Below, piece after piece: positions 1 through 9,718 of a stretch of DNA of 64,000 nucleotides. This DNA is from Pyruvatibacter mobilis (GTDB taxonomy: Bacteria; Pseudomonadota; Alphaproteobacteria; CGMCC-115125), in contig NZ_CP051630.1 in the NCBI RefSeq assembly GCF_012848855.1, positions 351,501-415,500 on the forward strand, written 5' to 3'. Made by a program: the position numbers and the translations under genes. The notes under the pieces were generated by a model. It searched no databases, was not told the DNA's origin, and saw only the letters and a list, made by a program, of their open reading frames with translations. How positions within the stretch are numbered: the stretch's first letter is position 1; each line of letters opens with the position of its first letter.

Positions 1-123
1 GCAAACTTCACATTTTCGGCTGGTTCTTGCCGCCCGGCAGTTGCACGCGCCGGGCAATCCCGATATATGGTTCGCCCTCCTGACGGATCGTGGGCCTTGC
101 CCGGGGGTCTGTCACCGGGAAAT

Positions 124-198
124 GGGCGCGTAGCTCAGTGGGAGAGCACTACGTTGACATCGTAGGGGTCGCTGGTTCAATCCCAGCCGCGCCCACCA
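124..198 (+). tRNA. tRNA-Val (anticodon GAC)
   Basis: A full cloverleaf can be drawn. The acceptor arm GGGCGCG (124-130) pairs with CGCGCCC (188-194). The D-arm is GCTC/GAGC and the anticodon stem CTACG/CGTAG encloses the loop TTGACAT, giving anticodon GAC, which reads GUC valine codons. The T-arm is GCTGG/CCAGC with TTCAATC. The discriminator A195 is followed by a genome-encoded CCA (196-198). A strong hairpin follows directly and would end the transcript. Confidence 0.96.
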
Positions 199-210
199 TT
201 TCCTGAAAGC

Positions 211-246
211 AAAAAACGCCGGAGCAATCTGCTCCGGCGTTTTTGT
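211..246. terminator. Bidirectional Rho-independent terminator
   Basis: An A-run, a near-perfect stem (AACGCCGGAGCA / TGCTCCGGCGTT) with a 3-4 nt loop, and a T-run lie between the tRNA-Val 3' end and the stop of the convergent adhesin gene at 272. The A-tract on one side and T-tract on the other let it serve both transcripts. Confidence 0.9.
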
Positions 247-271
247 TTTGACGTCATCAGACGGAAGCCCG

Positions 272-3200
272 CTACCACTCGATCCGCTCGATGCCTTCGA
301 AGCTGATCTCGCTGCCGTCGGACAGGGTGATGACACCGGTTGCGTCGCTCGAGAGGTCGAGCGAGTCGTCATCCTGAGCGCTGATGGAGCCGGTATCGAG
401 GGAAATCGTCCAGTCGGATGCTTCCAGCGACGTGCCATCGGCATTTTCCAGGCGGATCGTATCGGTCCAGCCGGTGCCGCCGTCAGCGGTATCGCTGCCG
501 TCTCCCATGCCGAAGAGGAACAGATCCTCCCCGCTGCCGCCGTCCATGCTGTCATTGCCCGCACCGCCGCGCAGGATGTCGTTGCCGCTGCCGGCCTGCA
601 GGGTGTCGTTACCGTCGCCGCCCAGCAGCACGTCGTGACCGGTGCCGCCGTCAAGGAGGTCGGCGCCATCGCCGCCTACAAGCAGGTCGTTGCCATCATT
701 GCCGCGAATGGTGTCGTCGCCATCGCCGCCATACATGCTGTCATGACCCGAACCGCCATGCATGGTGTCGTTGCCGCTATAGCCGCGGATCTCGTCATTG
801 CCGTCATTGCCGTTGAGCTCGTTGTTGCCCGAGCCGCCAATCAGCAGGTCATCCACATGGGTGCCGCTTTCGGTCCCGCTGGTGGATGCATAGATGACAT
901 CTTCCGGCGCCCAATTGTCCGGCGTGCCGGCATGGCCAAGATAGGTGGCGTTGTTGTCGCCATCAGCGGTGAGGGCAATGTTGTCGAGGGAATAGTACTC
1001 AGATGAGTCCGTTGTCTTGCTCTCGAACTCGATCGTGACCCTGTCCCCTTCGGGAATACCGGTAAGGCTATAGGACTCGGTACCGTTCATTCCATCCTTG
1101 CCGTCCTGGACAAGGAGCTCGGTCCGTTCTCCGTCGACGACGGCATATGCCCTGAAGAAATCGTGGTGCGAACCCGATGATTCCATGCCGCCGGTAGCAG
1201 TCAGGTCGAAGCTCAGTGTCAGGCCTGTGCGGCCGCTCACATCAATTGGTTCACTGCGCCAGACCAAGACAGACTGGTCGGCGTCGGACGTGTTGGTTGT
1301 CTGTGAGAACTCGTAGGCTTCGTTCTGTACGCCGTGGTCAGTGGATGATCCGTAGTCCGACAACCCGGTGTCGGTGGACCATGAAGTGTCACCATTGTCC
1401 GCGGTAGCGCCATTGGACAGCCCGGAGAAGTTTTCGCTCCACAGGGTTTCCGATGCCGGTGCGCTTGCCACGTGAACCGGCAATTGTGCCGTGACCGTTG
1501 AGGTGGCGCCGCCTTCGCTCTCCGTCGACGTTGCGTTGACGGCAAGTGTCATGGTGCCTGTGAAGGACGAGGGCGGTGTCACGCTGACGCTGTCCAGGTC
1601 CCAGTTGCTGACATCCACTGACGTGCTGCCGCCGGTGGCCGTAAAGGTGTTGTTGCCATCCGTAAGCACTGCGCCTTCGGGCAGGGCCGAAATGGTCACA
1701 GCCAGGGTCTCTGAGCCATCAAGGTCCGTGAGGCTTGCGGAAATACCCGGCAAATCAATTGCCGCGTCTTCTGTGCCACTGGCAGCGCCATCGAGCGTTT
1801 CTGCCATCTTGATGTTGTCGAGCATCATCCCGCGGCCGTAATCGACATCTGTTCCCGCCGCTCGGAACTCGATTTCAGCGGGGTTGCCGTCGCCGGTCAG
1901 CGTGAGTGTGTGAGACTGCCAGTTCAGCGCCCCGTCATTGGTGCCGTCGGCAGAGATCGTCGCCACCACCTGACCGTCCCACACGACTTCCATGCGGTTG
2001 ACCGTCGCGTCGTAGCCCTGGCGCGGGGCGTAGTCGAAAGTCACCGTATAGGTGCCGCCATCGACCGTATCCACGGAGCGGGCAATGTTGGGGGCGTCCT
2101 CATAGGTGTCGGTCGGATCGTTGTTCAACTCAATATGTTCGATCGACCCTGCGCGCGAGCCGTTACCTCCCTCACCTTCATCGCGGACCTCGACGGACGC
2201 ATCTGAAGACCAGCCATTCTGGGCGGCAACCTGATCACCGCTACCGTCAATGGCTGTACCTGACCAGCCCTCGAAGTCCTCCGAGAAGACCGTGCGGGAT
2301 GTGCTGCCGAGGGACAGGGTGGGGGCAGAGGCAACTTCATCCACATCGCCCACGGCGATGCTGAAAGTCTCCGTGTAGGTCGCACCGGCGGCGTCCGTCG
2401 TCGTGATGTCGAGAGATACAGTCGCGCCGGCCTCGTGGTCCAGGCTGACACCGTCCTTCAGTTTCAGCTTGCCATCGACCACTTCGAAGCGGTTGTCGGA
2501 GACGGCATAGGTGTGCGTGTCCCCTGCATCCGCATCCACGACGCCCAGATTGCCGATGACAGCGCCTGCCGCGTTTTCCATGACGGAGGCATTGTCGAGG
2601 GTGATGTCTGTCGGTGCCTCATTTGTGCTGACCACATTGATGGTCGTCACCTGGCTGACACTTGCGGTGTCCGCATTGCTGGCTTCGGTTGCGGTCGCCG
2701 TGACTGTCAGGTCAAAGCTGCCGGTGAAACCCGGCTGCGGGACAACCTGCAGGGCATCCACATCCCAACCGGTCACGTCAGCTTCCGTGTTGCCGGCAGT
2801 GGCTGTGAAGCTGTTGGTTCCGTCGGTGATGGTGACGCCGACAGGCACGCCGCTGACCGCAAGGGCCAGGCTTTCTGACCCATCGGTGTCGGACAGGGCT
2901 GCGTCGATGCTGAGCGCGGCAAACCCGTCCATGGGAGCGGTGATTGTATCTGCGCTCTCGGTGGCGGTGACCAGCTGGCGGCCGGATGTGTCAGGGCCAT
3001 CCCATTCAAGCTTGAGGCCGGCATCGCCTGTGTTCTCGAAGTACCGGACTTCGATCACATGGGGACCATCGGAAAGGCTGATGGTTGCGGACTGGGTGGA
3101 GAATGAATGCAGGCTGTCATGATCGATGACCAGTTCGCCATCGATGTAGAGCTGCGCCCCATCATCCGCACCGAGATAGAAGGTGTAGTCACCGCCGGTG

Positions 3201-6200
3201 TCGACCGTGATGTTGCCTTCCACCTTAACGCCGAAGGTGTCTGTGTCACCGCCTTCCCAGAACGATCCTCTGCCATTCTGGTAATCGATGTTCGTCACTG
3301 TCTCGCTGGCAGCCGGAGCGGCGTCCCAGTCAACGTCGGAAAGGCGGCCGAGATGCGAGTCCTCGCTGTAGTAGGTCGCGGTGAAGCCCTGGGACAGGCT
3401 GAGCGACGGTGCGTCGGCGTCAGCCGTCACATCGATTGTGGCCGTACCCTGGACCGTTGTCGGACCATCCTGAACATCGAAGGTGATGTTCACATCTGCA
3501 GCTGAGTAGTCGTCGGCCGGGGTAAAGGTCCAGGTGCCATTGCCATTGTCGACGATCGTGCCCGCCGAGGCATCGACCGTCACATTGGCGACGACGGCGA
3601 GGCCGAGATTGTCGTCTGATGCATTGGCAAGAAGATCAGCGCGGGTGATGACAATGGATGTGTCCTCGTTGGTGGCGCCGAGATCGACATTGCCTACAAC
3701 AATCGTTTCGTTCACGTCTTCTACCGAGATGGTGAAGGTCTCGGTACGCGACAGGCCGCCCGCGTCGGTGGTTGTGACGTCGAGGCTGATGGTGTCGGCC
3801 GCCTCGTGGTCGAGGCTCACGCCGTCTTTCAGCTTCAGCTGACCGTCGACAACTTCGAAGCGGTCATCGGACACGGCGTAAGTATGGGTGTCGCCTGCGT
3901 CCGGGTCGGTGGTCGACAGGTTGCCGACGACGGCACCTGCCGCATTCTCGGCAATCGAGGTGTTATCCAGGGCGATGTCGGTGGCGACTTCGTTCTCATC
4001 GCCCACCGAGATGGTGAAGGTCTCGGTGCGGCTCAGGCCGCCCGCGTCTGTCGTCGTGACGTCGAGGCTGATGGTGTCTGCGGACTCGTGATCGAGGCTG
4101 ACGCCGTCCTTCAGCTTCAGCTGGCCGTCGACGACCTCGAAGCGGTCATCGGACACGGCATAGGTATGGCTATCACCTGGGTCCGGGTCGGTGGTCGACA
4201 GGTTGCCGACGACGGCACCTGCCGCGTTCTCGGCGACGGAATTGTTGTCGAGGGCGATATCCGTGGCGACCTCGTTCTCGTCGTCAACGGAGATGGTGAA
4301 GGTCTCGGTGCGCGACAGGCCACCTGCGTCGGTCGTCGTGACATCGAGGCTGATGGTGTCAGCCGCTTCGTGGTCGAGGCTGACGCCGTCCTTCAGCTTG
4401 AGCTGACCGTCGACGACCTCGAAACGGTCATCGGAGACGGCGTAGGTGTGGGTGTCGCCCGCGTCCGGGTCGGTCGTGCTGAGATTCCCCACCACGGCAC
4501 CAGCCGCGTTCTCGGCGACGGAAGTGTTGTCGAGGGCGATGTCCGTGGCGACTTCATTCTCGTCGTCGACTGAGATGGTGAAGGTCTCGGTGCGCGACAG
4601 GCCGCCGGCATCGGTGGTGGTGACGTCGAGGCTGATGGTGTCGGCCGCCTCGTGGTCCAGGCTGACGCCGTCCTTCAGCTTCAGCTGGCCGTCGACGACC
4701 TCGAAGCGGTCATCGGAAACGGCGTAAGTGTGGGTGTCGCCTGCGTCCGGATCGGTCGTGGTGAGCGTACCCACCACGGCGCCAGCTGCGTTCTCGGCAA
4801 CCGAGGTGTTGTCGAGGGCGATGTCGGTGGCGACCTCGTTCTCATCGCCGATGGAGATCGTGAAGGTCTCGGTGCGTGACAGGCCGCCTGCATCGGTGGT
4901 GGTGACGTCGAGGCTGACGGTGTCGGCAGACTCGTGGTCCAGGCTGACGCCGTCCTTCAGCTTCAGCTGGCCGTCGACGACCTCGAAGCGGTCATCGGAG
5001 ACGGCGTAGGTGTGGGTGTCGCCTGCATCGGGGTCGGTCGTGGTGAGATTCCCCACCACGGCACCAGCCGCGTTCTCGGCGACGGAGGTGTTGTCGAGGG
5101 CGATATCCGTGGCGACTTCGTTCTCATCGCCGACGGAGATAGTGAAGGTCTCAGTGCGGCTGAGGCCGCCTGCATCGGTGGTAGTGACGTTGAGGCTGAC
5201 GGTGTCGGCAGACTCGTGGTCGAGGCTCACGCCATCCTTCAGCTTCAACTGGCCATCGATGACCTCGAAACGGTCATCGGAGACGGCGTAGGTGTGGGTG
5301 TCGCCTGCATCGGGATCGGTCGTAGTGAGCGTGCCGACCACGGCACCGGCGTCGTTCTCCGCAACCGTATTGTTGTCGAGGGCGATATCCGTCGCGACTT
5401 CGTTCTCATCGCCGACGGAGATGGTGAAGGTCTCGGTGCGTGACAGGCCGCCTGCGTCAGTGGTGGTGACGTCGAGGCTGATGGTATCGGCCGCCTCATG
5501 GTCGAGGCTGACGCCGTCCTTCAGCTTCAGCTGACCGTCGACAACTTCGAAACGGTCATCGGACACGGCGTAGGTGTGGGTGTCGCCTGCATCGGGGTCG
5601 GTCGTGGTGAGATTCCCCACCACGGCACCAGCCGCGTTCTCGGCGACGGAATTGTTGTCCAGGGCGATATCCGTGGCAACTTCGTTCTCGTCGCCGACCG
5701 AGATGGTGAAGGTCTCGGTACGAGACAGGCCGCCTGCGTCAGTGGTGGTGACGTCGAGGCTGATGGTATCGGCCGCCTCATGGTCGAGGCTGACGCCGTC
5801 CTTCAGCTTCAGCTGACCGTCGACGACCTCGAAGCGGTCGTCCGAGACGGTGTAGGTGTGGCTATCGCCTGCGTCCGGGTCGGTGGTCGACAGGTTGCCG
5901 ACGACGGCACCTGCGTCGTTCTCGGCGACAGAGTTGTTGTCGAGGGCGATGTCTGTGGCGACTTCGTTCTCATCGCTCACCGAGATGGTGAAGGTCTCGG
6001 TGCGGCTCAGGCCGCCTGCGTCTGTCGTCGTGACGTCGAGGCTGATGGTGTCGGCAGACTCGTGGTCGAGGCTGACGCCATCCTTCAGCTTGAGCTGGCC
6101 ATCGACGACCTCGAAGCGGTCGTCCGAGACGGTGTAGGTGTGGCTATCGCCTGCGTCCGGATCAGTGGTCGACAGGTTGCCGACGACGGCACCTGCGTCG

Positions 6201-9200
6201 TTCTCGGCGACAGAGTTGTTGTCGAGGGCGATGTCTGTGGCGACTTCGTTCTCGTCGCCGACGGCAATGGTGAAGGTCTCGGTACGGCTGAGGCCGCCTG
6301 CGTCGGTGGTTGTGACGTTGAGGCTGATGGTGTCTGAGGCCTCGTGGTCGAGGCTGACGCCGTCCTTCAGCTTCAGCTGGCCGTCGACGACCTCGAAGCG
6401 GTCATCGGAGACGGCGTAGGTGTGTGTGTCGCCTGCATCGGGGTCGGTCGTGGTGAGATTCCCCACCACGGCACCAGCCGCGTTCTCGGCGACGGAATTA
6501 TTGTCGAGGGCGATATCCGTCGCGACTTCGTTCTCATCGCCGACCGAGATGGTGAAGGTTTCGGTGCGGCTGAGGCCGCCGGCGTCAGTGGTGGTGACGT
6601 TGAGGCTGATGGTATCTGCGGCCTCGTGGTCGAGGCTGACGCCGCCTTTCAGCTTCAGCTGGCCGTCGACGATTTCGAAACGGTCGTCAGAGACGGCGTA
6701 GGTATGACTATCGCCGACGTCCGGATCAGTGGTCGACAGGTTCCCGACGACGGCACCGGCTGCGTTCTCGGCGATGGAGGTGTTGTCGAGGGCGATGTCG
6801 GTGGCGACCTCGTTCTCGTCGCCGACGGAGATGGTGAAGGTCTCAGTGCGCGACAGGCCGCCCGCGTCGGTAGTGGTGACGTCGAGGCTGACGGTGTCGG
6901 CAGACTCGTGGTCCAGGCTGACGCCGTCCTTCAGCTTGAGCTGGCCGTCGACGACCTCGAAGCGGTCATCGGAAACGGTGTAGGTGTGGGTGTCGCCTGC
7001 GTCCGGGTCGGTTGTGGTGAGATTCCCCACCACGGCACCGGCGGCGTTCTCGGCAACTGACGTGTTGTCGAGGGCGATATCCGTCGCGACCTCGTTCTCG
7101 TCGCCGACGGAGATGGTGAAGGTCTCGGTGCGCGACAGGCCACCTGCGTCGGTGGTGGTGACATCGAGGCTGATGGTGTCAGCCGCCTCGTGGTCGAGGC
7201 TGACGCCGTCCTTCAGCTTGAGCTGGCCGTCGACGACCTCGAAGCGATCGTCAGAGACAGCGTAGGTGTGCGTGTCGCCAGCGTCCGGATCAACCGTGGT
7301 GAAGTTCCCTACCACCGCACCGGCTGCGTTCTCATCGACGGAACTGTTGTCGAGGGCGATATCGGTGGCAACCTCGTTCTCATCGCTGACGGAGATCGTG
7401 AAGGTCTCAGTGCGTGACAGGCCGCCTGCGTCGGTGGTTGTGACGTCGAGGCTGATGGTGTCAGCAGCTTCGTGGTCGAGGCTGACGCCGTCCTTCAGCT
7501 TCAGCTGGCCGTCGACGACCTCGAAGCGGTCATCGGAAACGGCATAGGTGTGGGTATCGCCGGCATCCGGGTCGGTCGTGGTGAGCGTACCGACGACGGC
7601 ACCGGCGGCGTTCTCGGCGACGGAGGTGTTGTCGAGGGCGATGTCGGTGGCGACTTCGTTCTCATCGCTGACCGAGATGGTGAAGGTCTCGGTGCGGCTC
7701 AGGCCGCCGGCGTCAGTGGTGGTGACGTCGAGGCTGATGGTATCGGCCGCCTCATGGTCGAGGCTGACGCCGTCCTTCAGCTTGAGCTGGCCGTCGACGA
7801 CCTCGAAGCGGTCATCGGACACGGCATAGGTATGGCTATCACCTGCGTCGGGGTCTGTTGTGGTGAGATTCCCCACCACGGCACCTGCCGCGTTCTCGGC
7901 GACGGAGGTGTTGTCGAGGGCGATATCCGTCGCGACTTCGTTCTCATCGCCGACCGAGATGGTGAAGGTCTCGGTGCGTGACAGGCCGCCTGCGTCGGTG
8001 GTGGTGACATCGAGGCTGATGGTGTCAGCCGCCTCGTGGTCGAGGCTGACGCCATCCTTCAGCTTCAACTGGCCGTCGATGACCTCGAAGCGGTCGTCAG
8101 AGACGGCGTAGGTGTGGGTGTCGCCCGCGTCCGGGTCGGTCGTGGTGAGGGTTCCCACCACGGCACCTGCGTCGTTCTCGGCGACGGAGGTGTTGTCGAG
8201 GGCGATATCCGTCGCGACTTCATTCTCGTCGCCGACGGAGATGGTGAAGGTCTCGGTGCGTGACAGGCCGCCTGCGTCGGTGGTGGTGACGTCGAGGCTA
8301 ATGGTGTCGGCAGCCTCGTGGTCGAGGCTCACGCCGTCCTTCAGCTTGAGCTGGCCGTCGACGACCTCGAAGCGGTCATCGGACACGGCATAGGTATGGC
8401 TATCACCTGCGTCGGGGTCTGTTGTGGTGAGATTCCCCACCACGGCACCAGCCGCGTTCTCAGCAACTGACGTGTTGTCGAGGGCGATGTCGGTGGCGAC
8501 TTCGTTGACGTCGAAGATCTCGAGGGTAACGGTTTCGGTATAGGTGTTGCCGGCGCTGTCGGTGACGCGCAGGGGCAGGCTCACGCTGGCCTGGGCTTCG
8601 TGGTCGAGCTCGGCGCCGGGTTTCACGAGGATTGCGTTGCCGACAATCTCGAACATCTCCGAGCCGCCGACGATTTCGTAGGAGAAGACTTCGCCGGAAT
8701 CCGGGTCGATGGCGCTCAGGACCGCGACGACTGTGCCGGGGGCAGCGTTTTCAGGCACCCCGGCATTGTCAAGGAGGATATCGGTCGGGGCCTGATTGAT
8801 GATTTCGTTGGACACGACAATGTTGTCGTCGTCCTCCGGCACTTCGGACTGTCGGGGCGGAGCGGCGGGTACGTCTGTCGCGGCCGATGCTGCCTCGGAC
8901 GCGGAGTTCTCGCTCGAAGTGGCGTCATCGGTGAGCGCATCCGCAAGGCGTGCGATGCGATCCGTGAGTGCGTCGAGGGACGAGATACCGGATTCAAGAG
9001 CGGTGTCGAGGGTTGCGTCATCCAGTGTCGGGACAGGGGTCGCGGCAGACTGACCTGCCTCGCCTGCAAACCCTGTGTTGCCGGATGCATCAGAGGCCTG
9101 AGTCCCGAAGGGAGCGGCAGGCTGACCGGAGGCATCTGCCGGCGCGAGGCCAGGCGACTGAGAGGCGGGTGCGCCCGTCAGGCCTGTGTCGACGCCAGGT

Positions 9201-9415
9201 GTGCCGTCGAGGCGTGTGCCTGTGTGCGTGTTGGCGTTTGCCGGGTCGTTCTCACCTGCAAGAACTTCGCTCTGACCATAATCACGGACACGGTCCGCAT
9301 TATCGTCGCGGGCTGCCGCGCGCGCCGTGTCGAGGTGAAAGTCCTCCGTAGACGGTGTCTGGGAGGCGGGCCGGCCCTGGGTCTCGTTACCGCGGGGGGT
9401 CTGACCTTCAGCCAT
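272..9415 (-). CDS. Giant RTX adhesin with cadherin-like tandem repeats and PA14 domain
   Basis: A 3047-residue protein predicted to leave the cell by type I secretion and act at the surface in adhesion. From the N-terminus: a low-complexity region rich in D, A, T and S with a short possible coiled coil (about 1-210); one divergent cadherin-like repeat (211-304); 17 near-identical 94-residue repeats (305-1902); a further cadherin-like segment; a PA14 domain (about 2014-2146, hallmark GADDGAQLYIDG); another divergent cadherin-like repeat (about 2268-2362); two jelly-roll-like segments starting EDFEGW and SENFSG; 12 RTX nonapeptides such as GGDGNDTLQ (about 2860-2968); and a C-terminal tail ending FEGIERIEW, typical of type I substrates. 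The start at 9415 has AGGAG six bases upstream; an in-frame ATG at 9481 lacks one. The secretion operon diverges from it. Domain order resembles large RTX adhesins with extender repeats, a PA14 ligand-binding module and RTX. The ligand is unknown. Confidence 0.93.
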   Translation of the reverse strand: MAEGQTPRGNETQGRPASQTPSTEDFHLDTARAAARDDNADRVRDYGQSEVLAGENDPANANTHTGTRLDGTPGVDTGLTGAPASQSPGLAPADASGQPAAPFGTQASDASGNTGFAGEAGQSAATPVPTLDDATLDTALESGISSLDALTDRIARLADALTDDATSSENSASEAASAATDVPAAPPRQSEVPEDDDNIVVSNEIINQAPTDILLDNAGVPENAAPGTVVAVLSAIDPDSGEVFSYEIVGGSEMFEIVGNAILVKPGAELDHEAQASVSLPLRVTDSAGNTYTETVTLEIFDVNEVATDIALDNTSVAENAAGAVVGNLTTTDPDAGDSHTYAVSDDRFEVVDGQLKLKDGVSLDHEAADTISLDVTTTDAGGLSRTETFTISVGDENEVATDIALDNTSVAENDAGAVVGTLTTTDPDAGDTHTYAVSDDRFEVIDGQLKLKDGVSLDHEAADTISLDVTTTDAGGLSRTETFTISVGDENEVATDIALDNTSVAENAAGAVVGNLTTTDPDAGDSHTYAVSDDRFEVVDGQLKLKDGVSLDHEAADTISLDVTTTDAGGLSRTETFTISVSDENEVATDIALDNTSVAENAAGAVVGTLTTTDPDAGDTHTYAVSDDRFEVVDGQLKLKDGVSLDHEAADTISLDVTTTDAGGLSRTETFTISVSDENEVATDIALDNSSVDENAAGAVVGNFTTVDPDAGDTHTYAVSDDRFEVVDGQLKLKDGVSLDHEAADTISLDVTTTDAGGLSRTETFTISVGDENEVATDIALDNTSVAENAAGAVVGNLTTTDPDAGDTHTYTVSDDRFEVVDGQLKLKDGVSLDHESADTVSLDVTTTDAGGLSRTETFTISVGDENEVATDIALDNTSIAENAAGAVVGNLSTTDPDVGDSHTYAVSDDRFEIVDGQLKLKGGVSLDHEAADTISLNVTTTDAGGLSRTETFTISVGDENEVATDIALDNNSVAENAAGAVVGNLTTTDPDAGDTHTYAVSDDRFEVVDGQLKLKDGVSLDHEASDTISLNVTTTDAGGLSRTETFTIAVGDENEVATDIALDNNSVAENDAGAVVGNLSTTDPDAGDSHTYTVSDDRFEVVDGQLKLKDGVSLDHESADTISLDVTTTDAGGLSRTETFTISVSDENEVATDIALDNNSVAENDAGAVVGNLSTTDPDAGDSHTYTVSDDRFEVVDGQLKLKDGVSLDHEAADTISLDVTTTDAGGLSRTETFTISVGDENEVATDIALDNNSVAENAAGAVVGNLTTTDPDAGDTHTYAVSDDRFEVVDGQLKLKDGVSLDHEAADTISLDVTTTDAGGLSRTETFTISVGDENEVATDIALDNNTVAENDAGAVVGTLTTTDPDAGDTHTYAVSDDRFEVIDGQLKLKDGVSLDHESADTVSLNVTTTDAGGLSRTETFTISVGDENEVATDIALDNTSVAENAAGAVVGNLTTTDPDAGDTHTYAVSDDRFEVVDGQLKLKDGVSLDHESADTVSLDVTTTDAGGLSRTETFTISIGDENEVATDIALDNTSVAENAAGAVVGTLTTTDPDAGDTHTYAVSDDRFEVVDGQLKLKDGVSLDHEAADTISLDVTTTDAGGLSRTETFTISVDDENEVATDIALDNTSVAENAAGAVVGNLSTTDPDAGDTHTYAVSDDRFEVVDGQLKLKDGVSLDHEAADTISLDVTTTDAGGLSRTETFTISVDDENEVATDIALDNNSVAENAAGAVVGNLSTTDPDPGDSHTYAVSDDRFEVVDGQLKLKDGVSLDHESADTISLDVTTTDAGGLSRTETFTISVGDENEVATDIALDNTSIAENAAGAVVGNLSTTDPDAGDTHTYAVSDDRFEVVDGQLKLKDGVSLDHEAADTISLDVTTTDAGGLSRTETFTISVEDVNETIVVGNVDLGATNEDTSIVITRADLLANASDDNLGLAVVANVTVDASAGTIVDNGNGTWTFTPADDYSAADVNITFDVQDGPTTVQGTATIDVTADADAPSLSLSQGFTATYYSEDSHLGRLSDVDWDAAPAASETVTNIDYQNGRGSFWEGGDTDTFGVKVEGNITVDTGGDYTFYLGADDGAQLYIDGELVIDHDSLHSFSTQSATISLSDGPHVIEVRYFENTGDAGLKLEWDGPDTSGRQLVTATESADTITAPMDGFAALSIDAALSDTDGSESLALAVSGVPVGVTITDGTNSFTATAGNTEADVTGWDVDALQVVPQPGFTGSFDLTVTATATEASNADTASVSQVTTINVVSTNEAPTDITLDNASVMENAAGAVIGNLGVVDADAGDTHTYAVSDNRFEVVDGKLKLKDGVSLDHEAGATVSLDITTTDAAGATYTETFSIAVGDVDEVASAPTLSLGSTSRTVFSEDFEGWSGTAIDGSGDQVAAQNGWSSDASVEVRDEGEGGNGSRAGSIEHIELNNDPTDTYEDAPNIARSVDTVDGGTYTVTFDYAPRQGYDATVNRMEVVWDGQVVATISADGTNDGALNWQSHTLTLTGDGNPAEIEFRAAGTDVDYGRGMMLDNIKMAETLDGAASGTEDAAIDLPGISASLTDLDGSETLAVTISALPEGAVLTDGNNTFTATGGSTSVDVSNWDLDSVSVTPPSSFTGTMTLAVNATSTESEGGATSTVTAQLPVHVASAPASETLWSENFSGLSNGATADNGDTSWSTDTGLSDYGSSTDHGVQNEAYEFSQTTNTSDADQSVLVWRSEPIDVSGRTGLTLSFDLTATGGMESSGSHHDFFRAYAVVDGERTELLVQDGKDGMNGTESYSLTGIPEGDRVTIEFESKTTDSSEYYSLDNIALTADGDNNATYLGHAGTPDNWAPEDVIYASTSGTESGTHVDDLLIGGSGNNELNGNDGNDEIRGYSGNDTMHGGSGHDSMYGGDGDDTIRGNDGNDLLVGGDGADLLDGGTGHDVLLGGDGNDTLQAGSGNDILRGGAGNDSMDGGSGEDLFLFGMGDGSDTADGGTGWTDTIRLENADGTSLEASDWTISLDTGSISAQDDDSLDLSSDATGVITLSDGSEISFEGIERIEW
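3710..8503 (-). repeat. Tandem array of 17 x 282-bp repeats inside the adhesin gene
   Basis: Seventeen consecutive 282-bp units each encode a 94-residue module that begins EVATDIALDN and ends near TFTISVGDEN. Units differ at only a few positions (DNT/DNN/DNS, ENAAG/ENDAG, VGNL/VGTL, LTTT/LSTT, GDSH/GDTH, YAV/YTV, AADT/SADT), and these variants are shuffled between copies. The acidic DENE/DPDAGD stretches suit calcium binding at module junctions, as in cadherin-type repeats. Flanking copies on each side are clearly more diverged. Confidence 0.97.
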
Positions 9416-9718
9416 GTCGAACTCCTGTTGCCGCTGTGCCGGCCCTTGCTTTCTGGGGCCGGTGGGGTCGGGCGCATACACGCGCCCACGCTTACGACAA
9501 GTGTGTTCGGTCAGGCGTTAAGTCTTGATTTAGAGACGTGGTAAAGCCGAATGCGCGAGACACTCGCCCAATACGGGTGAATTACCAATTTTACGACCTT
9601 CCGTGGTCTGAGAAATCGAGCAAAACGGGGATCGATAAAACTTGAATTAACTAAGTCGCAAATTTTGGGATTTACCAATTCAGTCTTTAGACGAGCTCGA
9701 ATTGGAATTAGCGCTTAA
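9416..9718. promoter_or_regulatory. AT-rich divergent control region between adhesin and secretion operon
   Basis: This 303-bp gap separates the divergent starts of the adhesin (9415) and the first exporter gene (9719). It is much richer in A and T than its surroundings. TTACCAATT occurs twice in direct orientation (9582-9590 and 9672-9680, exactly 90 bp apart), and AATTGG, the inverted core, lies at 9700-9705 just before the exporter start. TTAA-N7-TTTA at 9518-9532 is one base away from a CtrA-type box. No coding sequence or clear -35/-10 pair could be fixed. Confidence 0.55.

Noticed and set aside
124-198. tRNA-Val as a genomic-island attachment site next to the adhesin
   Set aside because: No integrase, no direct repeat of the tRNA 3' end and no clear break in base composition were seen.
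3806-8263. Many plus-strand reading frames with 282-bp periodicity opposite the adhesin repeats
   Set aside because: They are antisense shadows of the repeat array; GC-rich third positions keep the frame open. Their translations are low-complexity and lack ribosome sites and family features.
3710-8503. Regular repeats as a CRISPR array
   Set aside because: Units are 282 bp, contiguous, without spacers, and encode protein on the minus strand.
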